From: Manis javanica
Lineage: Eukaryota; Chordata; Mammalia; Pholidota; Manidae
Direction: 5' to 3'
NCBI RefSeq assembly: GCF_040802235.1
Contig: NC_133158.1
Coordinates: 39,188,001-39,252,000 of the forward strand
Length of the DNA: 64,000 nt
The position numbers were made by a program, and so were the translations under genes. The number at the start of each line of letters is the position of its first letter. Positions within the stretch are counted from its first letter, which is position 1. This document shows, in pieces, positions 22,291-61,359 of the stretch. The notes beneath the pieces are model-generated. The model ran no database searches. It was not told the DNA's origin and saw only the letters and a list, made by a program, of their open reading frames with translations.

Positions 22291-23851
22291 TCAGTGTTGC
22301 CCGGTTTTCAGAATGAAAGGCTGTTTCTGTGTAACATCTTTGATTATCTTACCTGTTTTCATGATCTCAGACTGTCACACACCAGCATGTGCTCTGAGGG
22401 AGTCTGCAGCTTGCATTCCTGTGTCACCAGCCACCCGCTGTTACAGCAAAGTCGGTTTCTGGTGTGCCAGACGTCAGCAATGCAGGGAGAGATAGGGAGC
22501 AGGAACCTGCCCACCAGGCCTACCCAGCTCACATCTGGGAGCCAGCTGGGATGCGTGGCGCTCTCTGAGGACGTGCACGGGGCATGCGCCTGCAGTGGAG
22601 GCTGGGAGACAAGCGGATTGGGAGGAGGAGGGCAGAATCCCTGGGGAGGAGCTCAGCATGCATCAGGGGAGAGGGCGCCTGGGAGGGTGTCACACCTGGG
22701 AGGGTGTGACAGGAGTTGCGGGTTCCACACTGTTACCAGGTGAGGGGATAGGCCAGGCCTGCTGCCTTATTCGGAGTGCTGTGTGAATCAGCCATTGGAA
22801 GCTGTTAGGCAGAGAGGTCACTCTGTCACATTTTCTTTTCAAAATGTAATAATGGGGAAAGTTAGCAAGACAAGGCAGGGCTCTTGAAAGGGTTTCTGAG
22901 CCATCCAGGTGAAGAGGAAGAGCATGGGCCTGAGTTCGCCAACTGGTGCTGGGAGAAGGCATGGTGTCAAGCCATGTGCAGACAGACTTGGTGATGCCGA
23001 GTGGGACAACGACCACCAGCCTTGACCTGGTGCACAGCACCTCCCTGCCATACCCCCACGTCCCCTAGACGCTCCAGGAAGACTGCTTCGTGTCTTCTCA
23101 TTCTCCTCAAACCTCCAGCCTTCTCAGGGGGGCGAACTTCACCGGGAAAACAAGCAGTAGAACAGAACTGCCTCATTCCACCATTAGATCTATCAGCAGA
23201 TCCCTGCTTCTGCAGAGCAAACCCTATTCATCTCTTTAAGGCATTTCTTCAGTGACTAATTTTATGCTTACCAGTAAAGAAGTAATGTTATTTCCTAACT
23301 TTCATTTTAGACATTATCTGTTGATTTCCTACAAGGGAAGGAGTTGGCTCGCACACTCTCTGCAGCTTATGTCACCCACACATGTATGTCTACATGTTCT
23401 CCCCTAGTAGTCTTCCAAAGCAGTTTGATATAATGCTGGTTGAAATCTTCATTCACAGGTCAGTATGACTATATTAAGGTAGTTTGCTATTGAGCCCTGT
23501 ACTGGTTTATGACTGCATCTCCTTTAGGTATAAGTTTTTCCCAGAGTCAGTTGCCTTGTTTTTCATTTCCTTGGTTTCCTGTGTTCCTATCACTACTTGA
23601 CCCAAACTCTCCACCCCAAGAGTAAAGCTCCTCCCAACCATGTTGTGTGCACAGGTAATGTGCTAACTCCACTTTCTTTTGGAGATGACCCTCCAGGAAA
23701 CCCCTGTCTGTCTTCCTGCCAGAGCTTGGACCTTTCCTGGATTCTGAGTCATATCTTCCTCTTTCTTGATTTGCTTTCTCATTCTGATGGGCCCCATCTT
23801 CTAGCGGCCTTCTGAGCTTGCATGTCTAAAATGCCTGCATTCTACCCTTAG
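22291..23851. other. Intergenic DNA between MCM3AP and the Tigger element
   Basis: No gene, RNA gene or clear repeat was recognised. A short imperfect duplication of GGGAGGGTGTCACACCT-like sequence lies at about 22680-22710. Confidence 0.5.
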
Positions 23852-26174
23852 ACAGGCACACCTCAGAGTTAGTAGGAGTCTGGTCCCACACCACTGCAAT
23901 GAAGTGAATATTACAGAGTGGATCACATGCATTGTTTGGTTTTCCAGTGAATAAAAAAGTGTGTTTTATACTGTAGTCTATTAAATGTGCAAAGGGTTTA
24001 TACTATAGTCTATTAAGTGTGCAAAAAAACAACATATATACCTTAATTTAAAAATACTTTATTGTTAAGGATGCTAACCATCCCCTGCGATGTCAGCCAG
24101 TCACAGTCGTCACACTGGTGGAGGGCCCTGCCTCAACGCTGGTGGCTGCTGACTGATCGGGGCTCTGGTTGCTCGAAGCTGAACGGGCTGTAGCCATTTC
24201 TTAAAATCAGACCGTGAAGTCCGCCACATTGACGGACTCTTTCACGGGTGCTCACGCTGTCTGTAGTGGGTGATGCTGTTTGAGAGCGTGTGACCCACAG
24301 CAGACCTGCTTTCAGAACTGGGTCAGTCCTCAGACCCTGCCGCTGCTTCCTTGGCTCAGCGGACGTCCTGTCCCACAGTCCTCACGGCACGGCACCCTCC
24401 CTGGGGGCAGATTCCATCACGGGAAAGCCCGTTCCTGGCTCCTCTGCAGGGGCAGCTCCTCACCCGGGCAGGTCTGACCTGAGAGGTGGCAGGGCAGCCC
24501 CGGCCTCAGGCCTTGCTTCTGGTCCTGGTTCTCTTGCCGTTCCCGCCACACCTGCAGCTGCTTCCTCCCCGGAGGCCTGAGCTCCTCAGAGTCAGGCAGG
24601 GGGACTGCAATCGACTTCCTCCAAACGCCTGTTCATGCTGACATTCTGACCTCTTCCCATAAATCATGAATGTTCTCCATGGCATCGGGATTGGTGAATC
24701 CTTTCCAGAAGGTTTTCAGTTTACTTTGCCCCAATCCACTGGAGGAATCACTCTCTCTGCAGCTAGAGCCTTACAACATGTATTTTCTAAATAATAAGAC
24801 TTGAAAGTTGAAATGACCCCTTGATCATGGGCTGCAGAATGGAGGCTGAGTTGGCAGGCGTGAAAACATGAATCTCGGTGTCCATCCCCATCAGGGGTCA
24901 TGGGTGACCAGGTGCACTGGCAACGAGCAGTCATATTTCGAAAGGAATCTTTTTTCTGAGCAGCAGGTCTCAACAGTGGGCTGGAAATACTCAGTAAGCC
25001 ATGCTGTAAACAGACGTGCTGTCACCCAGGCTTTGCTGTCCCATTTGCAGAGCACAGGCGGAGTAGATTTAGCATCATCTCCAGGGCCCGAGGACTTTCA
25101 GACTGGGGAATGGGCAATGGCTGAAAGTCTCCAGCTGCATTAGCCCCTGACAGGAGAGTCAGCCTGTCCTGTGAAACTGTGAAGCCAGGTACTGACTTCT
25201 CCTCTCCAGCTATGAAAGTCCCAGATGGCATCTTCCTCCAACAGGGGTTGTTTCATCTACACTGAAAATCTGCCGTTTAGCACAGCTGCCTGCACGAATG
25301 GCCTGAGCTGGATCTCCTGCGTGACTTGCAGCTTCTCTGTCAGCACCTGCTCCTCCACCTATACTTTTATACCATGGAGACAGCTTCTTTCCTTAAATGT
25401 CATGAACCAACCTGAGCCGGCTTCCAGCTTTTCTCCGGCAGCCTCCTCACCTCTCTCAGCCTTCAGAGAACTGAGGAGTCAGGGCCTTGCTCTGGATCAG
25501 GCTTTGGCTTGAGGGATGGTGTGGCTGCTCTGACCTTCTGTCCAGACCACTAACACATCCTCTATATCATCGATGGGGGCTGTTTTGCTTTCGTGTCTTT
25601 CGGGTGTTCACCGGAGCGGCACCTTCAATGTCCTTCAAGAACTTTTCCTTTACAGTCACAACTTGGCTGACTGGGGCAAGAGGCCTGGCTCTCGGCCTGC
25701 CTCGGCTTTGGAGATGGCTTCCTCACTGAGCTTCATCGTTTCTAGCTTTTGATTTAAAGTGAGATACATGTGGCTCTTCCCTTCACTGAGCATGCAGAGG
25801 CCACTGTAGAGCATTGACTGGCCTGATTTTCAGGGGACAGGGAGGACTGAGGATTGGAAGAGAAACGGAATGGCTGGTCAGAACACATACATTTATTAAG
25901 CTTGCTGTTTTATATGGGTGAGGTTCATGGCACCCCTAAACAATTAGAATAATAACATCAAAGACCAGTGGCTACAGATTACCACAACAAATATAATAAT
26001 AATGAAAAAGTTTGGAATATTGTGAGAATTACCAAATGTATATTACCAAATATACAAAGTCAGCAAATGCCAATAGACTTGCTTGATGCAGGGTTGCTGC
26101 AAACTTTCAACTAGTAAAGAACACAGTATCTGTGAAGTACAATAAAGTGAAGCACAAAAAAATGAGTTGTGTTT
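23852..26174 (-). mobile_element. Tigger1-like (pogo/Tc1-mariner) DNA transposon, almost full length
   Basis: The left end ACAGGCACACCTCAGAG and the right end (about 26120-26174, with CAATAAAGTGAAGCAC) match the inverted ends of Tigger1, and the body follows Tigger1 from end to end. Its length of about 2.3 kb is close to the roughly 2.4 kb I remember for the full element. The transposase gene is on the - strand and is decayed. At 24973-24716 it still reads DQGVISTFKSYYL, a conserved stretch of the pogo-type DDE transposase, with stops and frameshifts around it. No intact frame remains. Confidence 0.88.
24716..24973 (-). pseudogene. Tigger transposase remnant
   Basis: This 85-codon open piece contains DQGVISTFKSYYLENT and is the longest recognisable piece of the pogo-family DDE domain in the element. 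The catalytic triad cannot be followed because the frame is lost on both sides. Confidence 0.75.
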
Positions 26175-26256
26175 GAATTTGATTGGATAGACATAGAGTT
26201 TTAGGTTGGAACCCATTTCTCTGTTTTGTTTGTTTTATTGCTGAAACTTTTAGGAT

Positions 26257-26420
26257 CATGTCTATACTGTTGAGAATTAGGCTTGGGGCTGATTAATGAT
26301 TGTGCATTGAGTCCCCTATACAGAATTTTATTGTTGTTAACAACCATTTGATCAATAAATATGAGATGACCTCTCAAAAAAAAATTATTAAAAAAAAAAA
26401 AGAAAAGAACATGTCTATAC
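26257..26420 (+). mobile_element. 142-bp retrocopy of a repeat tail with target-site duplication
   Basis: An 11-bp direct repeat CATGTCTATAC lies at 26257-26267 and 26410-26420. Between them is a short element that begins GAGAATTAGGCTTGGGG, has AATAAA at 26354-26359 and ends in a poly(A) tract starting about 26375. These are the marks of L1-mediated retrotransposition of a 5'-truncated, polyadenylated RNA. The same tail occurs in the opposite orientation at 63931-64000. It landed about 80 bp beyond the right end of the Tigger element. Confidence 0.85.
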
Positions 26421-26499
26421 CTGTGTTCCCAGATTTTTCCACACCACGCTTGATGTGTTGAGCTCCCTCCCCTATTCCCTGCCCAGTATTTTTGGTGCT

Positions 26500-26860
26500 T
26501 TTCCAGTACATTTTGCTATTGACAAATTACCCCAAACATAGTTAGCTTAAGTTTGTGGGGGCATCAGCTGGGCAGTGCGGTCCTGGGGGCTTGCCTGTGG
26601 CCACAGTCAGGAGCCACCTGGGACTTGCGGTACTTGGAAGGCTCCACCAGGCTGGGTGTCCACACCACACACCCACGTGGCTGGCAGGTGGTATGGACCT
26701 GCTGGGTGAGGCTTCCTCCCGGTCTGCTTGGCTCTGTGTGACTTCACCATGTGGTCTGGCTTCCTCACTGCTAGGTTGCCTCAGGGTAGTTGCATGTCTT
26801 CACACCCCCTTTCAGGGCTCCAAGTGCACATGCCTCCATGAGCAAAATGTAGGCCCAGCT
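26500..26860. repeat. Old interspersed repeat, family not assigned
   Basis: GACAAATTACCCCAAACATAG and the following GC-rich part with GTCTGGCTTCCTCACTG have the layout of a common old mammalian repeat. A similar layout is seen at 52165-52450. No ORF is present. Confidence 0.45.
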
Positions 26861-27060
26861 TGGAACGTGAGAATCAATTCCACTGCATCGTTTTGGGTAT
26901 AAGCATCTGCTTACAGATAAAGGGACAGGACATAGGCCATTTCCCAATGGGGATGAGTGTTAAGAACATACTAGATGAGAGCATGTGAGATGGGGCTGTT
27001 GTAGGCATCTTTAGAAAACAACCTGGCATGCTTTTGCAATCTGGAAAATTACCCATCAAT

Positions 27061-27440
27061 TCTGGGAATTTTTTTGAAATTATTTAATATACTTTTTCCT
27101 TCCACTATTATTTCTCTTTGGGACTTCTAATAGTCAGATGTGTGACCACCTGGATTGATCTCATTTTCTTTTCAATTTTGTATATCTTTTTATCATACTA
27201 CACTAAAATTTCTTAATCTTCTTATTCCATTGATTTTTCATGTCTGCCATATTTTAATTCTGAGTCTTTTTATGTAATGTTTTTTATTTAGAAAATCCTG
27301 TTCATTCATTCATTCGGTATGTACTCTTGGAGGGTTTACTGTATGTCAGACGTTACTCCAAATGCTGGGGTTACAGCAACAAGCAAGACAGATTTCAGCC
27401 TTCATGGGGCTTGTATCTTGTTGGGGAGAGAGACAAGTTA
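27061..27440. repeat. AT-rich LINE debris followed by an L2 3' end
   Basis: The part at 27301-27440 reads CATTCATTCATTCGG, GGTTTACTGTATGTCAGAC, GCTGGGGTTACAGCAACAAG and CATGGGGCTTGTATCTTG, in the order of the L2 LINE 3' end. The AT-rich part before it (27061-27290) looks like more LINE sequence but is less clear. Confidence 0.6.
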
Positions 27441-28790
27441 AACTTCACCTTTCTTAAACTCTGCCGTTGGGCTTTTCCCCTCGCACCTCCGTGCACTGCT
27501 CTCTGAGGTCACCTGTCACTGTCTGCCACACCAGGCCACTGGGTCTCAGGCCTCGCTTTACAATTCCTTCAAAGCCTCTGCACAGATGACTGGGCCTTCA
27601 GTTGGCCTCCCCAGCCCCACACTGCCCTGGGGCTGCTCCTCCAGACCAGAAACATTGGTACCTCAGGGGCCATCCTGGAAATTCTTTCTGGAACACTCAC
27701 TCTGCCATGTTACCTTCAGACATTACCTAGAAACGCATGGCCCCCATCCCTCCTCAAGCTACATTCCTGCTCCTGAACAATAGCGTAGTCAGCACCTGTG
27801 GCCATCGCTGCCTTATGCCCCCAGTCTAAGCTGAAACCTTCACCAGACTCCTGACTCTGGTAAATGGCACCACCGCGTGCCCAGTGTCCATGCCAAAAGC
27901 CTCCATCTGCTACTTATTGAACAAGCTGGAAGGGGCAGAGGGCAAGCAGGTGGGACAGTTTTTTTCTCATGACCATCCCTGGAAACTCTCATCTGGGAAT
28001 TTTCAGATGGATTTTAGTTTTTTTCTTTCTTTGATAGTTACAAAAAAGATTATTTTGCTCATAAAAAGTTTATTTTGTAGAATCAAAACTCAAACTGTGC
28101 GGCAGTTGAGACCTCTTCTGTCCCTTGGCTGGCGACTAGAGTCTTGGATGCCCACATAGGCTGGCGCCCTTCTGCTCACTTTTCATGTTTCTACGTCGAG
28201 GGAGGGTCCTGGAGAAAAATTGGAGACTCCTTTCCACTCCTAGGGAAATGCGAATTGGTGAACAGACAGGGTCAGGTGTGCCCACACTGCTCTGGTGTGC
28301 TTTCTGGGCTGAAGGGCATCTTCCTGCAGGCACACTGGCTGCAGGATGCTTGGTGGGCCACCCTGTGACTTGCAGGCTGCAGCTGTCCAGCTGACACGAG
28401 GCCGGGAGGATGTCTTCTGGTGTTGGGGAGGCCCATTGGCTAGCAGTCTTAATTGCAGATCTAAGCTTTTTGTCTGTGGAGGGCTGGTATTTTGACATTA
28501 TTCATCTCATTGCTGTTTTCTTCACTAGTTTCTGAACTGGGATAAGAAGAGGCAAGTGTCCTTTACTGACCATTTAAACCCCGGCATTCTGTGAAGGGGA
28601 AGGGGCTGAGTTCCTCCTTGGGGAAGCCCCTCCCCCCAACCCCAGGCCTAGCGGGTGCTTGGGGCTGTGGGGAGGTCTGCAAGCACTGGTCAGGAGCGCC
28701 CTTCCTGGGTGGCTGGGACTTGAGACAGGCTTCTGCAGGGCAGGTGGGGGTCCCCTCAGCTCCACCCCCAGCTGCCCCTTCAGGTTCTGT
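27441..28790. other. Intergenic DNA upstream of the LTR pair
   Basis: No gene or recognised repeat. Open frames on both strands lack homology or splice structure. Confidence 0.45.
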
Positions 28791-28960
28791 TGTTACGGAA
28801 AATACTGGAAAACCTGGAAAACCTGGACTGGATCACCGACGGAAGAACCAAGCGGCACTCGGAGGTCTTGGAGTGTTGAAGCTTTATTTTCCACCGGTGG
28901 GCTCAGAGGGGAGTCATCTCCCGAGGTCTGGGCCCCGAACAAAGGCAAGGGGAGCAATAT
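28791..28960 (-). mobile_element. LTR fragment, left copy (R-U5-like end)
   Basis: About 165 bp starting TGTTACGGAAAATACTGG is repeated at 29245. On the - strand it ends in CCGTAACA, as an LTR ends in CA, and carries AATAAA (TTTATT on + at 28883-28888) next to AAGCTT. A 9-bp tandem duplication (GGAAAACCT) distinguishes this copy. The sequence to its right does not match the other copy. Confidence 0.6.
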
Positions 28961-29244
28961 GTATCTTCTGCTTCTGTAGCTGTAACATTCCTACCTGCAC
29001 AGCAACCGAGCAGGCAGGGGGAGGCAGTTTTGGGAGTGAGTGCCTGGCAGAGCCGGGAGTGCAGGGGGCAGAAGTTAAGGGAGTTTCTGTTGTCTCTGCT
29101 AAGAAGAGCAGCAGCAGGGAGCCGCCTGGACTAGACTGCTGTCCTGGCGTGTTTTTCCCTGTCACTGTCACTCTCTGTTTCCACCTTCCTCTGATTTCGC
29201 TCTACAGTCGAGACCCTTCACTTTGAGCTTGTCCTGGGGACCCC

Positions 29245-29410
29245 TGTTACGGAAAATACTGGAAAACCTGGACTGGTTCACCGACGGAAGAACCAAGCGG
29301 CACTCGGGGGTCTTGGAGTGTTGAAGCTTCATTTTCCACCGGCGGGCTCAGAGGGGAGTGATCTCCCGAGGTCTGCGCCCTGAGCACAAGCAAGGGCAGC
29401 AATTTATATT
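29245..29410 (-). mobile_element. LTR fragment, right copy, with TATA-like box
   Basis: A second copy of the same end, 454 bp from the first and in the same orientation. On the - strand, TATAAAT at 29403-29409 precedes a degraded poly(A) signal (AATGAA) by about 75 bp, the spacing expected of an LTR core. Homology with the first copy stops near 29405, so the U3 part cannot be bounded. Transcription from it would run away from LSS. Confidence 0.6.
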
Positions 29411-30200
29411 ATTTTGACAGGTGGCATTTCGGCACGCGCAGGGCAACAGAGGAGCCCGGAGGAGGGGAGAAGGGAGCTGGGAGGGCTTGGCCAACCGGAG
29501 GAAAAAAGCGGTTTGCTGACCCTGACGGCTGTTGAATACTTTATCACCCCGACTGGAGCTGGGGCTCCCCTGGGCCCGCAGGCTCCGGCGCCGGACGTGC
29601 GGTTAGGCCTTGCGGCTCCCGCCTCGCCCGCCGCGCTCCCGCCGGCCAGCCTGGGGGCTCCGCCGCCGCCAGCCCACCACCCTCCACCGGCGGGCATCTG
29701 CGGAGCCGTCCGCGGCCGCTCCTGCGAGCAGCCTGCCCCTCCCCGCCGCGGGCTTCTCCTAAGGGTACGAGCTCTTTCCCGCCTCCGAACCTCTGCACGC
29801 GCTGCCCCCTCCGCCTGAGCCTCTCTTCCAGGCCGCCCGCCTTCCGGCCTGGGCGGGACGGGGCCCTCCCGCAAGCCACCCTTCCCTGCGGCCACGGACC
29901 TGGAGCCTAGCCGCACGAGCTTGCGGGGGACCAGCCGTCCCAGGGAGGCCCCGCCCCCAGCCCCCGCAGGCCCCGCCCCAGACCCGCCCCCATGCCCACC
30001 CCTCCGTCCTCGGGCGGTGAGCTCTGGACCACTGCCGTCGCCCGGCGCGCCCTGGGCCCGCCCCTGAGCCGTTCTGATTGGCTGCACGGTATCGGCCCAC
30101 CGCCCTTCGCCCGTCGGCCGAGGGGCGATACTGCTCTTTAAGCGCGCGTAGGACGCGGGGCAGCGGTGCTGGCCGGGCGCGCGTGGAGTCGGCGGCGGTC

Positions 30201-57355
<27,155 letters not shown>

Positions 57356-57359
57356 AGTG

Positions 57360-59458
57360 CCCCTATTGTTTCTCTCCCCTCATCTCAGCAAATATAATTA
57401 CAGGTTAATTGGTCAACTTTCAGTTGTTTCCATCTCTCTGAGTTAATTCTCCTTTGTAAGGTTAGAAACATGAGGGGAAGGGGAATAAGGGTGAGAAGTC
57501 AGTTGTGAATGGGGGGATGGGAGCCCCCCAGATGCTTGTGGGGTGCAGGGGTCTGACTGGTCTGTTCCCGCTGGCCTCCAGCTGCGGCACTCATCCTGCA
57601 GGAGGTGGCCGGAGAGCAAACTCAGTAAGACAAGACCCCTGCCGCTGAGGAGACACGTGTCACACTGGTGGTGGGGTTGGGTCTCAGCACGGGGGCCATC
57701 TGGGCCGCTCCTCACGGTGTCTCCTGCAGGTTGTTCAGGTCCAGCTGAGTCCCTCAGGAGCAGTACCGTGCCTGGGGGCAGGAGGCTGCGGGTGCAGCGC
57801 TGGCCAGCTGTGCACATGTGCCAGGAGTGCCGGGCAGCAGTTCTTAGGGCTGTGGCTGTGCCTGGCCTTTAACTTGGGATTTCTGGTGCCACCTCACCTG
57901 CCTGTTGGGAGGATAACTTCAGATACTAGTTCTCTTTTGTGAGAATACTGCAGCCACTGGTGTCTACATGACAACCACTGTTTCCAGACTTCCTCAGTAG
58001 ACAGCGGTGCTCCAGGGGTATCTGAGACCCCTGCTTGACGTAAGTGCTCAGCTAGTTTGAACGGTTTAGGCAGCTCCAGACACTTGCTCCACAGCCAGGC
58101 CTTACAGGTATGAGACAACCTGAGGCCCTAGGTCCCCTGATGCCCCACCTTGGCTCTTGTGGTGGAGCAGCAGGGCCTGCCCTTGGACCACCCAGGACAA
58201 GGCGAGTGCTGAAACAGCCTCTGGGTGGCCAGAAAATGTAGCTCGTTCTCTCAAAATAAACCTCCCCCAGAACTTAAGTGGCCTGTTGACCAGTATCGAG
58301 TAGTCTAACAAATGTATTATCAGTCTGAAAAGCGGGAGGGAGGCAGAAAAATAAGTAATGGCCAAAATTTTTCCAGCCGTGAGATGTTTGAGCCCACACG
58401 ACAGCTACAGACATGGCCAACAGCTACTCTGAGGCACATGAAGTCAAGTTGACAAAACCAGTGACAAGCAAAAACAGGCCATGCAGGGGAACAAATATAC
58501 GGGGGCAGCTGATTTCTCATGGGGAGCAATGCAAGCTGAAGACTGCAACCACAGCTTGGAAACCTGAAAGGGGAAACTGCAACTTCAGGCTCCATGTCCA
58601 CAGAAAGCAACTCATGGAGGCTGGCGAGACTCCATGAACCACCCGTGCGTGTGCGTGATTGGTCCACACAGCCCTTGTTCCCTGGCCAGGGGTCTTCCCT
58701 TAGGTCTAGTAATGGCCGGTGTCCCAGACACCCAGTGCTCATGTCTGCACGGGGATGCTGCTGGTCGCCTGGACACTTCTCATGAGGGGATGTGGGCTGC
58801 AGGCCGCCTTCAACTGCCAGCCCCTTCAGAGCCCACCGAAGGGGCTCCCCATTCTCTGCTCTCTCTGCCCTTCCTTCCTCTAGGCCGTGATGCGTGGGCA
58901 CATGCTCATAAGCGTGTGTACACTGGACACCTGCCAGCTTCTAGGGTCCACCTGGCCTGCTTCGAACTCTGCTGCCCCAGGGACAGGAAGCCCTCTGGGC
59001 CATGCTTGAGCGCCCAGAGAGCTGACGGCTCACAAGGGTGGGGTCTGCACACATTGGGTAGAGGGCAGAGACCCCACCAGAGCCTGCAGACTCCACACAG
59101 GGCGATTGGCCCAATATCCCTGGGGCCCCGCATTCTGCCTGTTCCTAGGATGTCTGAACATCCTGTCCAGGCCTTAAAGCATGCTGGTCCCTCTGCCAGG
59201 CCACCCTCCAAAGGGGTCTGGGCACCTTGCCCTCTTCTCATGGCCCTATCTGTTCCCTGGTGCTCACCTGTCGTGGAGCTGGCCACGTGCCGTGGTGGGT
59301 GGGAGGCCCCAGCATGCAGCTGGGGCTGTCTCTTTAAGGGTGACCTCACAAGGCTGCAGAAGGCAGGCAGCTGGAACTCGGGGCCTGGGCTGCCCCCCAT
59401 GTGTGTGGCTTGGACTTCCACCCCCATGGGGCCAGAGGCCCAGGCATGAGCCCTGAGC
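57360..59458. other. Intergenic DNA between LSS and SPATC1L
   Basis: No gene was recognised. The SPATC1L promoter should lie in the right-hand part. No CpG island comparable to that of LSS is seen there, which fits a tissue-restricted gene. Confidence 0.5.
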
Positions 59459-59652
59459 ATGGCCATGGTGGAGGGCAGCGAGCTGATGAGCCGGCTCGTG
59501 AGCGAGAATGCCGACCTGAAGAAGCAGGTGTGCCTCATGAAGGAGAACCAGATGCTGAAGTGCCTGCTCAGTCAGGGAGACCTGCCAGGACCACAGCCAC
59601 CTCCTTCCTAGGGCGCCTGCCCACCTGGAGGACCGCTCCCCCGGGAGCACAG
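59459..59652 (+). pseudogene. SPATC1L: SPATC1L exon 1 with frameshift and TAG
   Basis: The coding length of 194 bp from the first ATG leaves phase 2, but exon 2 needs phase 1. The second ATG (59465) gives the start position of the human protein and leaves the same mismatch. Confidence 0.78.
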
Positions 59653-61359
59653 GTGAGCCCCGCGCCGGCTGGCTGCCGTATGGCCCAAGCCATGTCCTCG
59701 GGGAAGGCCTGCACCAGCCCACACCTGGGGATGGGGGCTCAGCGGTGGCCATGGAAGGGGACCACGTACCCTCAGAGGCCAGCGGGTAGTCAGGCGGGAC
59801 TGCAGACCTCCTCCTCCGGGGCCACAGGCTGTGCCCAACATGTTCGGCTCCCAGTGGCCATACATGTGCCAACCACGCTTGCTTTGGGCCTCTGCTGAAC
59901 CTCCCATGCCGTCCACCAAGCCAGCTGGTGGCCAAGCCCAGGGCAGGAGGCCCCTGGGGGAAGTGGGTGTGGAGCCGTGATCCTGCCCACTATGTAGGAT
60001 CCACTCCAAAGTTATGGCTTTCTACAAAAGAAGCAGGCTTTGGTCACTTTCTGCCAATGTAGTTCATTCTGTTTTAAACATTTTCGTGAAGAAAGTCTGA
60101 TTCAGGGCACAGTTGTTGGGTGTGGTCGTGGTCTTTGAGTGGTTCAGGGGTGGTCAGTGAATGGAGCTCCGCCTGGGAACCCTGCGGCCACAGAAGCTTG
60201 GCGTCCCCTGGAGATGGTGGCCACCCACGCCATCCCACCAGGCTGGGACAGCCCAGCGGGTCCTGTGAAGCGCCTGTCAAACTGCCTGTCACTGTGGGAC
60301 TGTTTCTCAGGCTGCTCTCAGCACTTTGAAGTGGCCCAGAGGGAGCGGCAGTCAGCCACCTCGGTTCCTTCCCGGCTGGCGCTGCTGCACGTCCTCCGGG
60401 CTGCTCTGGTCCTGGAGAGGGCTGGGATGCAGCGCCGAGCCCGAGCCATCCCTACCTGAGTGCTCACTGCTCCTCGTTCCGGGTGCAGCGCCAGGCGATA
60501 GGGTGGGCTGGGCACTGCTGACCACCCCGCCTCCTCGCCTTCCCGCGTGTCCTGCGGTGCTCGTACCTGTCCCTCTTCTGCCCTACAGAGGCTGTCTCAG
60601 CCATGGTGGCCGCACGGGCCCGGGCGCTCCTTTGCCAGGTCTCACTTGCAGACCTCTCACATTTGCTGCTCGGTTTATTCCCCGACTGCTTCATTATTTT
60701 GCTGCCATGATGATGAGATCTGCTTCTCCACTGCATCTCCAATCATCGGTGCTGGTGCATGTTGGAAAGCTGCCGTTTTGTAGTATCCATCCTGTGCATA
60801 GCTGCATGACAGCTGCAGTCCACTCAAGTTTCTCAGTGTGTTCTGCCTGCTGAGTCTGTGGTGCGCGATTTACAGATGGCCATGGCAGAGCTGGGTGGGA
60901 TCTGCAGAGAGCCCTTCTACTCCTTTTTAAAGAACAAATAAAATTGAGAAACAGCTCCTTCTGTTCAATCTTTCTGACCTTGTTTTGGCATCACTGGGGG
61001 TGCCCTCGGTGCACCCATGGCCTGCCTGGGGGCAGCGGTGGTGGTGGGTAGCTGTCACGCTGCTCCCCCAGGCTCGTGGTCCTGCCTCACGCTGTCTGCA
61101 TTTGGGGGACTGCCCTGAGGACCCTGACCTCTGTGCCCACGTGGGTCTGGGCTGCCATTTTCTTTCTGGGGGTTACCTTTGCAGAAAATTGATACCAGAG
61201 TTGTGACAAACTTGTAACCTTAATTCAGCACCCTTTAATTACCCCAGAGTTCCAGCCTCTGTGTGACACAGAAACCCTTTATGGGGAGTGGGAAAGCGTC
61301 ACCCATGAAGAGCTGCCGCCCTCGGGAGCAGGACGGCTTCAGAGCTGCTACGACTGCCT

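Noticed and set aside
28913-29244. Primer-binding site or internal retroviral region between the two LTR ends
   Set aside because: No TGG-starting tRNA-complementary stretch directly follows the LTR end, and no gag or pol similarity was seen in the 285 bp between them.
29404-30087. 227-codon open frame on - across the LSS CpG island
   Set aside because: Long open frames are expected in CpG islands where TA-rich stops are rare. The Ala/Gly/Arg-rich product has no homology I recognise and overlaps the promoter.
58320-59538. Two long open frames on - near SPATC1L exon 1
   Set aside because: No recognised domain; they overlap SPATC1L exon 1 or its promoter and look like chance frames in GC-rich DNA.
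60100-60960. GC-rich stretch with open frames and an AATAAA (about 60936) inside SPATC1L intron 1
   Set aside because: It could be an alternative 3' end or cryptic exon, but no splice acceptor with conserved coding sequence could be supported.
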